From Eubacteriales bacterium (GTDB taxonomy: Bacteria > Bacillota > Clostridia > Lachnospirales > Lachnospiraceae): a stretch of 21,065 nucleotides of DNA. The translations under genes and the position numbers were made by a program. The stretch's first letter is position 1, and the number at the start of each line of letters is the position of its first letter. This document shows positions 7,536 to 15,262 of this stretch, in pieces. The DNA lies in NCBI GenBank assembly GCA_030536565.1, contig JAUNPT010000021.1, positions 1-21,065 on the forward strand. The letters are read 5' to 3'. The notes below the pieces were generated by a model that saw nothing but the letters and a program-made list of their open reading frames with translations, had not been told where the DNA came from and did not search any database.

Positions 7536-7564
7536 ATTATATATCTATAGAAGAAAAATATCAA
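7536..7564 (-). promoter_or_regulatory. Promoter of the small unknown gene
   Basis: TTGATA (7559-7564) and TATAAT (7536-7541) on the minus strand have a 17-nt spacer. The predicted transcript start near 7529 lies just upstream of the ATG at 7504, which rules out translation from the farther upstream in-frame start. Confidence 0.8.
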
Positions 7565-7595
7565 ACATTTTTTATTTACCTGGCTTTGGAATGTT

Positions 7596-8246
7596 TTAAA
7601 AATCTCCCAAAAGCGGTATTAAATCCCTAATGCTGTCCAGCTTTGCCGCATAATCCTTTACGCTTCCAAAACCATAACCTGCATATATAAATGGAATACC
7701 GGCATCTATGGCAGACTGTGCATCTCCCGCTGTATCTCCCACATATACAGGATTTTTTAGTCCATTCCTGTTAATTAGGATCTTATTACTCTCACCCTTA
7801 GGCATTCTTGTTCTTCCCCAGCACTCTGTATCTTTAAAATACGACACCATTTTATGGGCTTTTAAAAAGGCTTCAATATATCCATCCTGACAATTGCTTA
7901 CAATAAAAAGCGGATACTTTTTCGCAAGCATACTTAAAGTTTCTTCAAGACCATCATAAAGAATCCCTCCTTTTTCAGCCAGATATCCATTTTCAAATAC
8001 ACACAGCTCGTCCATCAGGCTGTTTCTGACTAAAGTCTTCTCCTTCGGGAACAGCCTCGCTGCAATATCATACATTGGAAGTCCCATACACCCTGTCAAA
8101 TCCTCATGTGTAATAGTCTCTCTGTCTATTTCCTCATGTTTATTAAGGATAAGATTCCATGCCTCGCATATTCTTTCCGTTGTATCCCATAATGTTCCAT
8201 CAAGGTCAAAAATAATTCCATCTATTTTGTCTTTATCCAATACCAT
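7596..8246 (-). CDS. HAD-superfamily phosphatase (Gph/PgmB-like)
   Basis: A 216-residue haloacid dehalogenase-type hydrolase. Motif I is FDLDGT with nucleophile D14 and acid/base D16. Motif II is IVSN (S117). K150 fits motif III. Motif IV is YVGDTAGD (D171, D175). A helical cap between motifs I and II (about residues 20-90) places it with the phosphoglycolate phosphatase and beta-phosphoglucomutase group. Substrate unknown; the neighbouring sugar symporter makes a sugar phosphate reasonable, but that is inference. The start ATG (8244-8246) has GAGG 4 nt upstream. It lies 57 nt after the TPR gene and is last of the six-gene run. No clear terminator follows. Confidence 0.88.
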   Translation of the reverse strand: MVLDKDKIDGIIFDLDGTLWDTTERICEAWNLILNKHEEIDRETITHEDLTGCMGLPMYDIAARLFPKEKTLVRNSLMDELCVFENGYLAEKGGILYDGLEETLSMLAKKYPLFIVSNCQDGYIEAFLKAHKMVSYFKDTECWGRTRMPKGESNKILINRNGLKNPVYVGDTAGDAQSAIDAGIPFIYAGYGFGSVKDYAAKLDSIRDLIPLLGDF

Positions 8247-8303
8247 AATTCCTCACACCAGTATATTTTCCACACTGTCCTATTCTATCTATAATTGCTG
8301 CAT

Positions 8304-9176
8304 CTATATATCCTTCATAGTGTCAAGCAGGCTTCCAAGCTTTTCTTCCTGTGTTATATCATAAACAATTGAAAAGCAGTCCTTCGCAAGCTTAAGTTCT
8401 TTGTCCTCCATCATCAGCTCACCCACTCTGTAAACTATACCTATAGTATCAGGATCCGGCCCCGGTTCAACATCATTTTCTGCAAACATCTGCTGCATCT
8501 GCCTAATTGAAAAATCAGGTGTCTCATCTTTAAGCGCTGACTTCAGATACTCAAGCTCACTGTCTGCATTATCCGTATGATAATATATATTGCTGTAAAT
8601 GTAACATGCTCTTGCCAAATCCGTCTCATATTTATTCAGAAAATAATATCCCATATTACGATAATACCTTGCCATAGTTGCCCTCGTACAGCAATATCTG
8701 TAGGCCATTTTAGATGTGTCCAGATAACGCTGAATTTTGTTAGTGTATTTATAGCTTTCCGCCAGCCCAAGGATTGCGTCTAAATCAACCGGATTCCAGC
8801 CGACTGCCTTAATAAATGCTTTTTCTGCGCCATGATATTTACCTAATTCCAGACACAGCTCACCATAAGTTCTATAATATGCTCCGTATGGCAGCTCTGT
8901 ACATCTCACATCTGTCTGCGGTTTAAAATAATACGCATATATGTAATATTCCATAACATGGTTAAGGCTCATATATATATCCCTGCCATCTTCCCTTGTC
9001 ATTCCAATATGTCCGTCCTTATAGACATTTCCAGCCCTTCTTACAGGAGTATTATCCTCCAGTGCACAAAGAAGCTCATCAAGCATGTCTGCCGCCTTCT
9101 CCTTCTGCCCCGATTCAAATATTTTCTGAAAGTCTGAATATTTTTTCTTTACTTCTTCTAAACTGCTAAAATCCAT
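8304..9176 (-). CDS. TPR-repeat protein
   Basis: A 290-residue, all-helical protein without signal peptide or membrane segment. TPR-like repeats are visible at about 101-134 (YGELCLELGKYHGAEKAFIK, then the A-x-x-x-N-P turn), 135-168 and 169-202 (RNMGYYFLNKYETDLARACY). The 243-280 segment (VGELMMEDKELKLAKDCFSI) looks like a further repeat. TPR proteins act as scaffolds binding partner peptides. The start codon lies 3 nt after the stop of the GH13-like gene (TAA-CTG-ATG), so the two are very probably translated together and may act as partners. The specific partner is not known. Confidence 0.8.
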   Translation of the reverse strand: MDFSSLEEVKKKYSDFQKIFESGQKEKAADMLDELLCALEDNTPVRRAGNVYKDGHIGMTREDGRDIYMSLNHVMEYYIYAYYFKPQTDVRCTELPYGAYYRTYGELCLELGKYHGAEKAFIKAVGWNPVDLDAILGLAESYKYTNKIQRYLDTSKMAYRYCCTRATMARYYRNMGYYFLNKYETDLARACYIYSNIYYHTDNADSELEYLKSALKDETPDFSIRQMQQMFAENDVEPGPDPDTIGIVYRVGELMMEDKELKLAKDCFSIVYDITQEEKLGSLLDTMKDI

Positions 9177-9179
9177 CAG

Positions 9180-11021
9180 TTATTTTTTCCCTTCCGGTTT
9201 ATTTTTTCTTACTATGCCCTTTAAAACAGCAATGCACCGTTCCTCAATAGTTACAAGCCTGTTGTTTTGCACAGCGACAGCCAGTTCCTTGTCAGATGAG
9301 CAAAATTCTACGCTCCAGCAGCCCTCCTCACCAATCTTTGGAAGTGCAAGCGTATGCTTTTCCCAATGCATATTATAGGCAACATATATAAGCTGTATGT
9401 TCCCGTCATTTTTATTATCCTGATAATTTTCACAATACATAATTCCAATATGCCTGTTGTAATTTTCCATTGCATTAACCCATGCACTGTCCCCATGGTA
9501 GGAAATATCAGGATAACCGCAGGATAACTGATCATAGGCATACAGCTGTTTATCCATATGCAGTATTTTATGTTTTTTTCTGAATGAAATTAAATTCTTT
9601 ACAAATGTTTGTATTTCTTTCGCATTCTTGGTATTGTTCCAATTAATCCAGCTGGTTTCTGAATCTATGCAGTATGGATTGTTATTTCCTCCCTGTGTAT
9701 TTCCAAATTCATCTCCTGCAAGAATAAGCGGCGTACCCTGTGAAAGAAGCACCATCATTAACGCATTTTTAATCTGTTTTTTCCTAAGCTCAACTATTCT
9801 TTTACGTCTAGTCTTACCTTCAACTCCACAGTTCCAGCTATAATTAAAATCTTCACCATCTCTGTTGTTTTCATGATTTTCATCATTGTGTTTTCTATCA
9901 TAACTCACTAAATCCGTCAATGTAAAACCATTATGATTAGTAATATAATTTATATTTGCACTCTGCACAGGATTACTTCTGACAAGCGTCACAAAGCTTC
10001 CAAGCTGGTTTTCATCACCCTTTAGGAAACTTCTTGCCGTATTTCTAAAGCCTTCGTTATAATTTGCCATATGCTTACAGGCAAATGCTTCTCCCTCCCA
10101 ATATACTGTAATAATCTTAGTTTCTGAAAGCATGGCATCTGCTGCCACAACATTAAGCGCTGCTAAAGGGCCATATAAATGAAAACCATCAATATGGTAT
10201 TCCATAACCCAGAAACGCAGACAGTCAAGAATCATTGCCGGTGTCTCTTTTGTGAAATACATCTCCATAATAACTTCAATTCCATTCCTGTGAAGCTGCT
10301 TTACCATATCCTTCATCTCAGATGTATAGTCCCGCTTTGTCTTTGCAATAGACGAATAGGCTGCCTTGGGAGCAAAATAAAACCCGTTTGTATATCCCCA
10401 GTAATTAATCACATCTCCTGAAATATCATTCTGATACTTCGACATAATATCATCAGATTCTTTCGGAAAACGGTTTATTTCATCAAATTCATAGGCTGGC
10501 ATAAGCTCAAGAGACGTAATTTCCAGATCCTTTAAATATGGTATTTTCTCTATGATTCCTGCAAAGGTTCCCTTATTCCTTACTCCAGAAGTCCTGCTCT
10601 TAGTAAATCCTCTCACATTTATTTTATATATAATTGAATCCGCATATGAAAGCTTAAGCGGTTCATCATTCTCCCAGTCATATTCAGGCAGCTTCACCCT
10701 GCTTAAATATATTGCTTCTGCCTTCCTGACACCAAAATCCTCACAGTCTGAAATTGTCCTGGCATATGGGTCGGTATAAGTTTTTCCTCCAGCCTCATAG
10801 CCATAATAACAATTATCAAGTTCTGCCCCGCTTATCGCACAGGAAAACACATCTCCAGTCTTATAACTCCTATCAAGTTTTACAGAAAATTTTGGCTCTG
10901 ATGACAGATTTTCATATATATTCAGTGTAATCTCATCTGTCCTGCCTGCCACAGAAAAATTATAGGATTTATCTATCTTATTACAGCCCATTAACAATGC
11001 ATTGCCTTTTTTAATTATCAT
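9180..11021 (-). CDS. GH13 glycogen-debranching-type protein, predicted catalytically dead
   Basis: A 613-residue protein (617 if the upstream ATG at 11033 is used). It has the layout of GlgX/isoamylase-type enzymes: an N-terminal beta domain (about 10-110), a TIM-barrel region (about 125-480) and a C-terminal beta domain. Family hallmarks remain: NGFYFAPKAAYSS, GIEVIM, CLRFWVMEYHIDGF, HNGFTLTDLVSYDRKHNDEN and GTPLILAGDEFGNTQGGNNN. The catalytic residues do not. Region I is EMYFTK rather than DVVFNH. Region II is GFHLY, so the nucleophile Asp is Tyr (Y283) and the Arg is His. Region III has Val (V306) for the general acid Glu. Region IV is HN (N364) instead of HD. Only about a dozen residues separate regions I and II, where debranching enzymes have about fifty. 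I choose ATG 11021 because GGAG lies 6 nt upstream. It overlaps the end of the symporter gene and precedes the TPR gene. Confidence 0.9.
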   Translation of the reverse strand: MIIKKGNALLMGCNKIDKSYNFSVAGRTDEITLNIYENLSSEPKFSVKLDRSYKTGDVFSCAISGAELDNCYYGYEAGGKTYTDPYARTISDCEDFGVRKAEAIYLSRVKLPEYDWENDEPLKLSYADSIIYKINVRGFTKSRTSGVRNKGTFAGIIEKIPYLKDLEITSLELMPAYEFDEINRFPKESDDIMSKYQNDISGDVINYWGYTNGFYFAPKAAYSSIAKTKRDYTSEMKDMVKQLHRNGIEVIMEMYFTKETPAMILDCLRFWVMEYHIDGFHLYGPLAALNVVAADAMLSETKIITVYWEGEAFACKHMANYNEGFRNTARSFLKGDENQLGSFVTLVRSNPVQSANINYITNHNGFTLTDLVSYDRKHNDENHENNRDGEDFNYSWNCGVEGKTRRKRIVELRKKQIKNALMMVLLSQGTPLILAGDEFGNTQGGNNNPYCIDSETSWINWNNTKNAKEIQTFVKNLISFRKKHKILHMDKQLYAYDQLSCGYPDISYHGDSAWVNAMENYNRHIGIMYCENYQDNKNDGNIQLIYVAYNMHWEKHTLALPKIGEEGCWSVEFCSSDKELAVAVQNNRLVTIEERCIAVLKGIVRKNKPEGKK

Positions 11022-12480
11022 GTCCCTCTCCATTCTCTGTCTTGTAAAGACAAGTCATCTCTTTCTTTCCCAGTTTATAAAATCTCATAATAAATAATGT
11101 TATCAGCCAGCCACATATAGGAATTATGCAGTAAAAAAATATTGTCATGAATTTAAGCCTGGGAGTAAGTGTATCCTCTACCTGTGGAAATATCCTGTGA
11201 TATCCTATAAAGGACAGCGCAATTCCAACAAAGCCTGTCCCCAGCGCTGAAAATGATTTATCTACAAATGAAAACAATGCACCCATTATTCCCGGAACAA
11301 AATGTCCACTAATTGTATATTCATAATCTGTGCAGTCCGCAATCATTGGCACAACCATGTTATTCGTAAGTGATTTCACCCCGTTAAGGAGTGTAAATAT
11401 AACAAAAAAGCCCATGGTCGTTAAATTAAAGCTTCTAAGGCTTACCTTTGTCATATCACAGAATATCAGCATTATCATAAGCATTGTCTGGAAAATCACT
11501 GCAAGCCATGTTGAAGCCACCATTGCCTTCTTTTGTCCTACCCTTCTTGCATAATGTATTCCAGCATATATTATACCAAGATTTGGAAGGCCAATAATTA
11601 TTCCTATAACTCCTGCCAGCGGATAATTATTCATCAATATGCCATACAGCATAACTATTACTGTCGCATTTCCATAAACCATAGCTGCGAATTTATTGGC
11701 TGCCGCCGCCACAATAAGCATCTTAATCGGCTTATTATGCTTAAGTATATCCAAATAATCCTTAAAATGAATCGACTGACCTTTACCCTCATTAAGCTTA
11801 AAATATTTAACATTATCCTTTTCCCATATTCCTATAATTGCAAGAATTGAACATATACCTGCTGCAATGATAACTGTAATCACAAATTCTGTAAACAGAT
11901 ATCTGCTGGTAAAGGTTTTATATTTTCCAATTAAATACACAGAAACATAAAAAGCAACCAGGCCATGTGCAAGCATTATAAATGCTGAATCAAAAAAAGT
12001 TATCACAGGCCTTTGTGCCGGGTCATTGGTTATAACTGACTGCCCGGACTTTACTACCGCTGTCTGAAATGTATATCCAATTATATATACTGAATAAACA
12101 ATTATAAAATACAGCGGGCGGAGTCCTTTAGGAATATAATGTGTTGTAAGGAATAAAGTCAGTGCGCTTACAGACATCAATATATATCCAAAGAAAATAA
12201 ATGGCCTGAATTTACCGAATCTCCCATTTGTTTTATCTATAAAATATCCTATTACAGGGTCTGTGATACCATCAAATATACGCATTCCTGTTAAAATAAA
12301 AGAAATGAGCACTACTCCCAGCCCCGCAACGCCATTGGCATAATATGAAACATAGCCCATCATCGCAAGAAAAAGATTAGTTGACGTATTATTCAGAGAA
12401 AAAAGTCCTATCTGCCATAGCTTACCGGGACTTAAATTTATTTTTCTTGTAGCTGCATCATTTTCCATAAATATCTCCAT
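11011..12480 (-). CDS. GPH-family sugar:cation symporter (MelB-like MFS)
   Basis: A 489-residue membrane protein of the glycoside-pentoside-hexuronide:cation symporter family. The cation-site motif is clear at 70-93: D-GITD-P-VIGYFID with RFGKFRP following. About twelve hydrophobic segments follow the MelB pattern, and the mid-protein loop (VKYFKLNEGKGQSIHFKDYL) and second-half helix N-K-F-A-A-M-V fit the family. It imports a sugar or glycoside with Na+ or H+; the sugar is not readable from sequence. The ATG at 12478-12480 abuts the stop of the radical SAM gene (TAG-ATG) and has AAGGA 6 nt upstream. A second ATG at 12468 has GGAG 6 nt upstream and is an equal alternative. The 3' end overlaps the GH13-like gene. 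Confidence 0.92.
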   Translation of the reverse strand: MEIFMENDAATRKINLSPGKLWQIGLFSLNNTSTNLFLAMMGYVSYYANGVAGLGVVLISFILTGMRIFDGITDPVIGYFIDKTNGRFGKFRPFIFFGYILMSVSALTLFLTTHYIPKGLRPLYFIIVYSVYIIGYTFQTAVVKSGQSVITNDPAQRPVITFFDSAFIMLAHGLVAFYVSVYLIGKYKTFTSRYLFTEFVITVIIAAGICSILAIIGIWEKDNVKYFKLNEGKGQSIHFKDYLDILKHNKPIKMLIVAAAANKFAAMVYGNATVIVMLYGILMNNYPLAGVIGIIIGLPNLGIIYAGIHYARRVGQKKAMVASTWLAVIFQTMLMIMLIFCDMTKVSLRSFNLTTMGFFVIFTLLNGVKSLTNNMVVPMIADCTDYEYTISGHFVPGIMGALFSFVDKSFSALGTGFVGIALSFIGYHRIFPQVEDTLTPRLKFMTIFFYCIIPICGWLITLFIMRFYKLGKKEMTCLYKTENGEGHDN

Positions 12481-13437
12481 CTATAATCCTTCATAGTCAA
12501 ATGCGGGTATAAAGCTGTCCTTCTGCGTTCCTTCCTCCTGAATAAAACCATTGCTTACTCCAAGCTCTATGGCATAATCAACAACTTCATCGTACTCCCT
12601 TGAGGTAATTGTCCTGTTTATTTCAGGATACTTTTCAACCTGTGGCAATGGTGTATACTGATTCATTATACTTATAAAAATTCTGTCCCCATAAGTGTTG
12701 TAAAGGTATTTAATTACATTTTTTGAATCCGCAGACAGCCCCGGCAGCAGTAAATGACGCACAATAATGCCCCTTTTCATAATCCCTGCCTCTACCCTTC
12801 CTGTCTTTACAAGCCAGTCATTTTCTTCATAAAACCCGAAACCATTACACTGCCTGTCCATCTCCTCAATGGCTGCCGCCGCCTTTTCAAAATAATCGAA
12901 GGCGTTGGAATATTTCCCCGACGCTGCAGAATCCATATACTTTAAGTCAGGAAGATACACATCAATGTATCCCTCCAGCATCCTTATTGTCTCCACATTT
13001 TCATATGAGCTTGTATTGTACACAATTGGTATTACCAGCCCGTTATTTTTAGCAATATCTAATGCTTTGATTATCTGCGGCACAAAATGCGTTGGAGTAA
13101 CAAGATTTATGTTGTTTGCCTTTTTTTCCTGCAGTTCAATGAAAATACGGGCAAGTCTTTCTATGGTAAGCTTCTTTGCACAGCTGCCTGAGGCAATCTG
13201 AGCATTCTGGCAGAACACGCACCTTAACTGGCAGCCAGAAAAAAACACTGCACCTGAACCTCTCTTTCCGGAAATACAAGGCTCCTCCCACATATGTAAT
13301 GCAGCTCTCGCTGCATATATTTCACTGCCCATTTTACAATATCCTGTCACATTGCTGCTTCTGTCAGCATTACAGGCTCTTGGACACAGATTGCACAGTC
13401 CAGGAGCTGCATCTGTTTCATCATTAACTTTTATCAT
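12481..13437 (-). CDS. PflX-type radical SAM protein (pyruvate formate-lyase activase homologue)
   Basis: A 318-residue radical S-adenosylmethionine protein of the COG1313/PflX group. The SAM-binding iron-sulfur motif is C69-x3-C73-x2-C76 (SGCQLRCVFCQN). Upstream is the extra cysteine set of the group, C15-x2-C18-PR-x-C22 with C34. Downstream segments NLVTPTHF and VYNTSSYE and the DVYLPDLKY strand match these proteins. PflX proteins resemble glycyl-radical activases, but their substrate is not established, and no glycyl-radical enzyme lies in the window. The start ATG (13435-13437) lies 36 nt after the ClpP-like gene, and the stop abuts the symporter start, so it belongs to that operon. Confidence 0.9.
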   Translation of the reverse strand: MIKVNDETDAAPGLCNLCPRACNADRSSNVTGYCKMGSEIYAARAALHMWEEPCISGKRGSGAVFFSGCQLRCVFCQNAQIASGSCAKKLTIERLARIFIELQEKKANNINLVTPTHFVPQIIKALDIAKNNGLVIPIVYNTSSYENVETIRMLEGYIDVYLPDLKYMDSAASGKYSNAFDYFEKAAAAIEEMDRQCNGFGFYEENDWLVKTGRVEAGIMKRGIIVRHLLLPGLSADSKNVIKYLYNTYGDRIFISIMNQYTPLPQVEKYPEINRTITSREYDEVVDYAIELGVSNGFIQEEGTQKDSFIPAFDYEGL

Positions 13438-13473
13438 CAGCCTGTCCTTTGATTTTTAATTTACCTTTTAATT

Positions 13474-14184
13474 CTACATCAATTCCCGGAGTTTCGCAAA
13501 CGCTTTACTAATACCGCCAACCTCATCAATGAGCCCTTCTTCTACTGCCTGCCTTCCCACAAGTATTGTTCCTAAATCCTTTGTAAGTATTCCCGGATTT
13601 ATCATCATTTTCTCTAACCGCTCTTTTGGAAGCCTTGAATGACCTGATATAAAATCCACAATCCTGTCCTGAATCATCTTGAAATAATCAAATGTCTGCG
13701 GTGCACCAATAATTGTTCCATTCATTCGTACCGGGTGAACAATCATAGTTGCTGTTGGAGTTATAAATGAATAATCAGTGCTTACAGCCAACGGAACCCC
13801 AATGCTGTGGGAATCCCCTACCACCAATGATACTGTTGGCTTAGACATTGAAGAAATCATCTCTGCCAGTGCAAGCCCTGCGCTTACATCTCCGCCAACA
13901 GTATTGATTAAAAACAAAATACCTCCTGCATCATTATCGTCTTCTATTTTTGCAAGTGCAGGTAAAACATGCTCATATTTTGTTGTCTTGCTTGAAGGTG
14001 CCAGACAATCATGTCCCTCAATCTCACCAATAATTGTCATAAGCTCTATCTTCTTTTTTTCATTCCCCTGATTTAATGTCAAATGTCCAAAATCCATGAT
14101 ATCCGCATTATCCTGCTTTTCCTTATCTGCTTTATCAGTATCTGCTTTTTTGTTTTCTTTAATATCCATTAACAAATCTTCCAT
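13474..14184 (-). CDS. ClpP/TepA-like serine protease
   Basis: A 236-residue protein of the ClpP/crotonase fold. It reads GGILFLINTVGGDVSAGLALAEMI (oxyanion strand and helix), VVGDSHSIGVPLA with S127 in the catalytic-serine position, and MIVHP with H150. D203 (in TKDLGTILVGRQAVEEGLID) fits the third residue. The pattern is closer to TepA/YmfB and SppA-like relatives than to housekeeping ClpP, since the first 45 residues are a highly charged, probably disordered extension and GDSHSIG replaces the G-x-A-A-S motif. It probably acts as a cytoplasmic peptidase; the substrate is unknown. The ATG at 14184 has AGGAG 9 nt upstream. A TATAAT sits at 14227-14232 without a good -35. It is first in the six-gene run. 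Confidence 0.85.
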   Translation of the reverse strand: MEDLLMDIKENKKADTDKADKEKQDNADIMDFGHLTLNQGNEKKKIELMTIIGEIEGHDCLAPSSKTTKYEHVLPALAKIEDDNDAGGILFLINTVGGDVSAGLALAEMISSMSKPTVSLVVGDSHSIGVPLAVSTDYSFITPTATMIVHPVRMNGTIIGAPQTFDYFKMIQDRIVDFISGHSRLPKERLEKMMINPGILTKDLGTILVGRQAVEEGLIDEVGGISKAFAKLRELM

Positions 14185-14288
14185 TATCTGTCTCTCCTGT
14201 CTCTTAAATATCCATATTTTTGACAGATTATATTAAGACTATTCCATAAATCTGTTATTTTAAACGTGCGCCATCAGACTCACTACTC

Positions 14289-14332
14289 AAAAAAGGACTG
14301 CCCACACTGGAAAATATTAGTGTGGACAGTCC
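14289..14332 (-). terminator. Strong terminator after hsp20
   Basis: A 14-bp stem GGACTGTCCACACT / AGTGTGGGCAGTCC (one G-U pair) around a 10-nt loop is followed by TTTTTT on the minus strand (14289-14294). It lies 46 nt after the hsp20 stop codon and separates hsp20 from the ClpP-like operon. Confidence 0.95.
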
Positions 14333-14378
14333 CAATTACTGCTTATTCAATATTTAAATATATAACTGCTTCTGGAAA

Positions 14379-14855
14379 TTATCCTTCTATGGCAATCTGA
14401 GCTTTACTTTCCAGCTTCTTGTTTTCATTCTTAGGAATAGAAAGCCTTAAAATACCATTTTCAAACCTAGCATGTATATCCTCCTGCTTTACGTTCTCAC
14501 CTACATAAAAGCTTCTGCTCATACTGCCAGCATAACGCTCCTTCCTTATATACCTGCCTTCCTTATCCTTCTGGTCTTTATCCAGACCCTTAGCCGCTGA
14601 AATTGTAAGATATCCATCATTAAGCTCTGCTTTAACCTCGTCCTTCTTAAATCCCGGCAAATCTATATCAACCTCATATCCACTGTCAAGCTCTTTAACA
14701 TCAGTCTTCATCATACGTGCTGCATTCTTTCCATACAGCGGATTCTTTTTGCCAAAGAATTTCTCGTTAAATGGCATCATCCAATTCTCGTTCATAAAAT
14801 CATCATCAAAAAAGTCATCAAATAAATTTTCTCCAAAAATACTAGGCATCATCAT
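14379..14855 (-). CDS. hsp20: Small heat-shock protein (Hsp20/alpha-crystallin family)
   Basis: ATP-independent holdase chaperone that binds unfolding proteins during heat stress and forms large cytoplasmic oligomers. The 158-residue protein has a Phe/Asp/Met-rich N-terminal arm (1-45), an alpha-crystallin domain (about 48-145) with VDIDLPGFKKDEVKAEL, the R-x-x-x-F-x-V strand (SRSFYVGENVKQEDI) and the signature FENGILRLSIPK (131-142), and a short tail. The first of three consecutive ATG codons (14853-14855) is taken as start, with AGGAG 9 nt upstream. Expression should be heat-inducible and repressed by HrcA, because the promoter -35 lies inside a CIRCE element at 15083-15109. The message has an unusually long leader. 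Confidence 0.96.
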   Translation of the reverse strand: MMMPSIFGENLFDDFFDDDFMNENWMMPFNEKFFGKKNPLYGKNAARMMKTDVKELDSGYEVDIDLPGFKKDEVKAELNDGYLTISAAKGLDKDQKDKEGRYIRKERYAGSMSRSFYVGENVKQEDIHARFENGILRLSIPKNENKKLESKAQIAIEG

Positions 14856-15060
14856 AAGTCATATCTCCTTTCAAGGTCTATCTATTCAAGATGGATCTAT
14901 GCAAATGTTATTAAGTGCATGAAACCTTCATACACAAGCACCTTGGATAATTCCCGGTGTCGTACTGCTCAAAAACAAATCGGAAAGCTTCTGGCAGCGG
15001 GGTTCCTTTCACCACCATCTGTTAAATTTATCATTCAACTTCTGCCTCTCTCTTTGTTCT
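14856..15060 (-). promoter_or_regulatory. Long 5' leader of hsp20, possible structured RNA
   Basis: The promoter at 15067-15095 predicts a start near 15060, giving a leader of about 205 nt before the hsp20 ATG. It contains a clear hairpin at 14915-14935 (GTGTATGAA / TTCATGCAC with a 3-nt loop in the ideal drawing) and a pyrimidine segment AGCTTTCC that could pair with the GAAAGGA ribosome-site region. Such leaders can act as RNA thermometers, but I recognise no known class, and no open frame of useful length is evident. Confidence 0.4.
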
Positions 15061-15066
15061 AGTTGT

Positions 15067-15095
15067 AATATAACACTTATTATTAGCACTGTCAA
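15067..15095 (-). promoter_or_regulatory. hsp20 promoter
   Basis: TTGACA (15090-15095) and TATATT (15067-15072) on the minus strand are separated by 17 nt. The -35 hexamer lies inside the CIRCE element, so HrcA binding would block RNA polymerase. Confidence 0.9.
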
Positions 15096-15109
15096 TAGGT
15101 GAGTGCTAA
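15083..15109. promoter_or_regulatory. CIRCE element (HrcA operator) of hsp20
   Basis: On the plus strand the arms are TTAGCACT-G and GAGTGCTAA around a 9-nt spacer, which matches the CIRCE consensus TTAGCACTC-N9-GAGTGCTAA except for the last base of the first arm. It overlaps the hsp20 -35 region. HrcA represses by binding here and is released on heat shock. Confidence 0.93.
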
Positions 15110-15262
15110 TTTTTTTATAATTTTTGCAAAGCATATATTTTATCAGCTTTATCATGTTATTATATCCGCACAATAGCAATACATTTTTGAACCGCTATCC
15201 ATTTTGCCCCTGTGCCAGCATCTTCTGGTTTTTCATATACCCATAGCCCTCTTGCGTGTCAG
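15110..15262. other. Intergenic stretch without a supported gene
   Basis: About 150 nt between the hsp20 control region and the tRNA terminator. The left half is very AT-rich. A 32-codon open stretch on the minus strand (15163-15258) has no start codon or ribosome site. I see no RNA gene or repeat here. Confidence 0.6.

Noticed and set aside
7565..7595. AAACATT / AATGTTT inverted repeat after the HAD gene as a terminator
   Set aside because: The stem is all AT with a long loop, and the T-run belongs to the promoter of the next gene.
9180..11021. Annotation as an active glycogen debranching enzyme GlgX
   Set aside because: The nucleophile, acid/base and transition-state residues are Tyr, Val and Asn, so activity is not expected.
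15163..15258. Thirty-two-codon open stretch on the minus strand between hsp20 control region and tRNA terminator
   Set aside because: It reads somewhat like protein but has no start codon, no ribosome site and no recognisable family. Chance is the simplest explanation.
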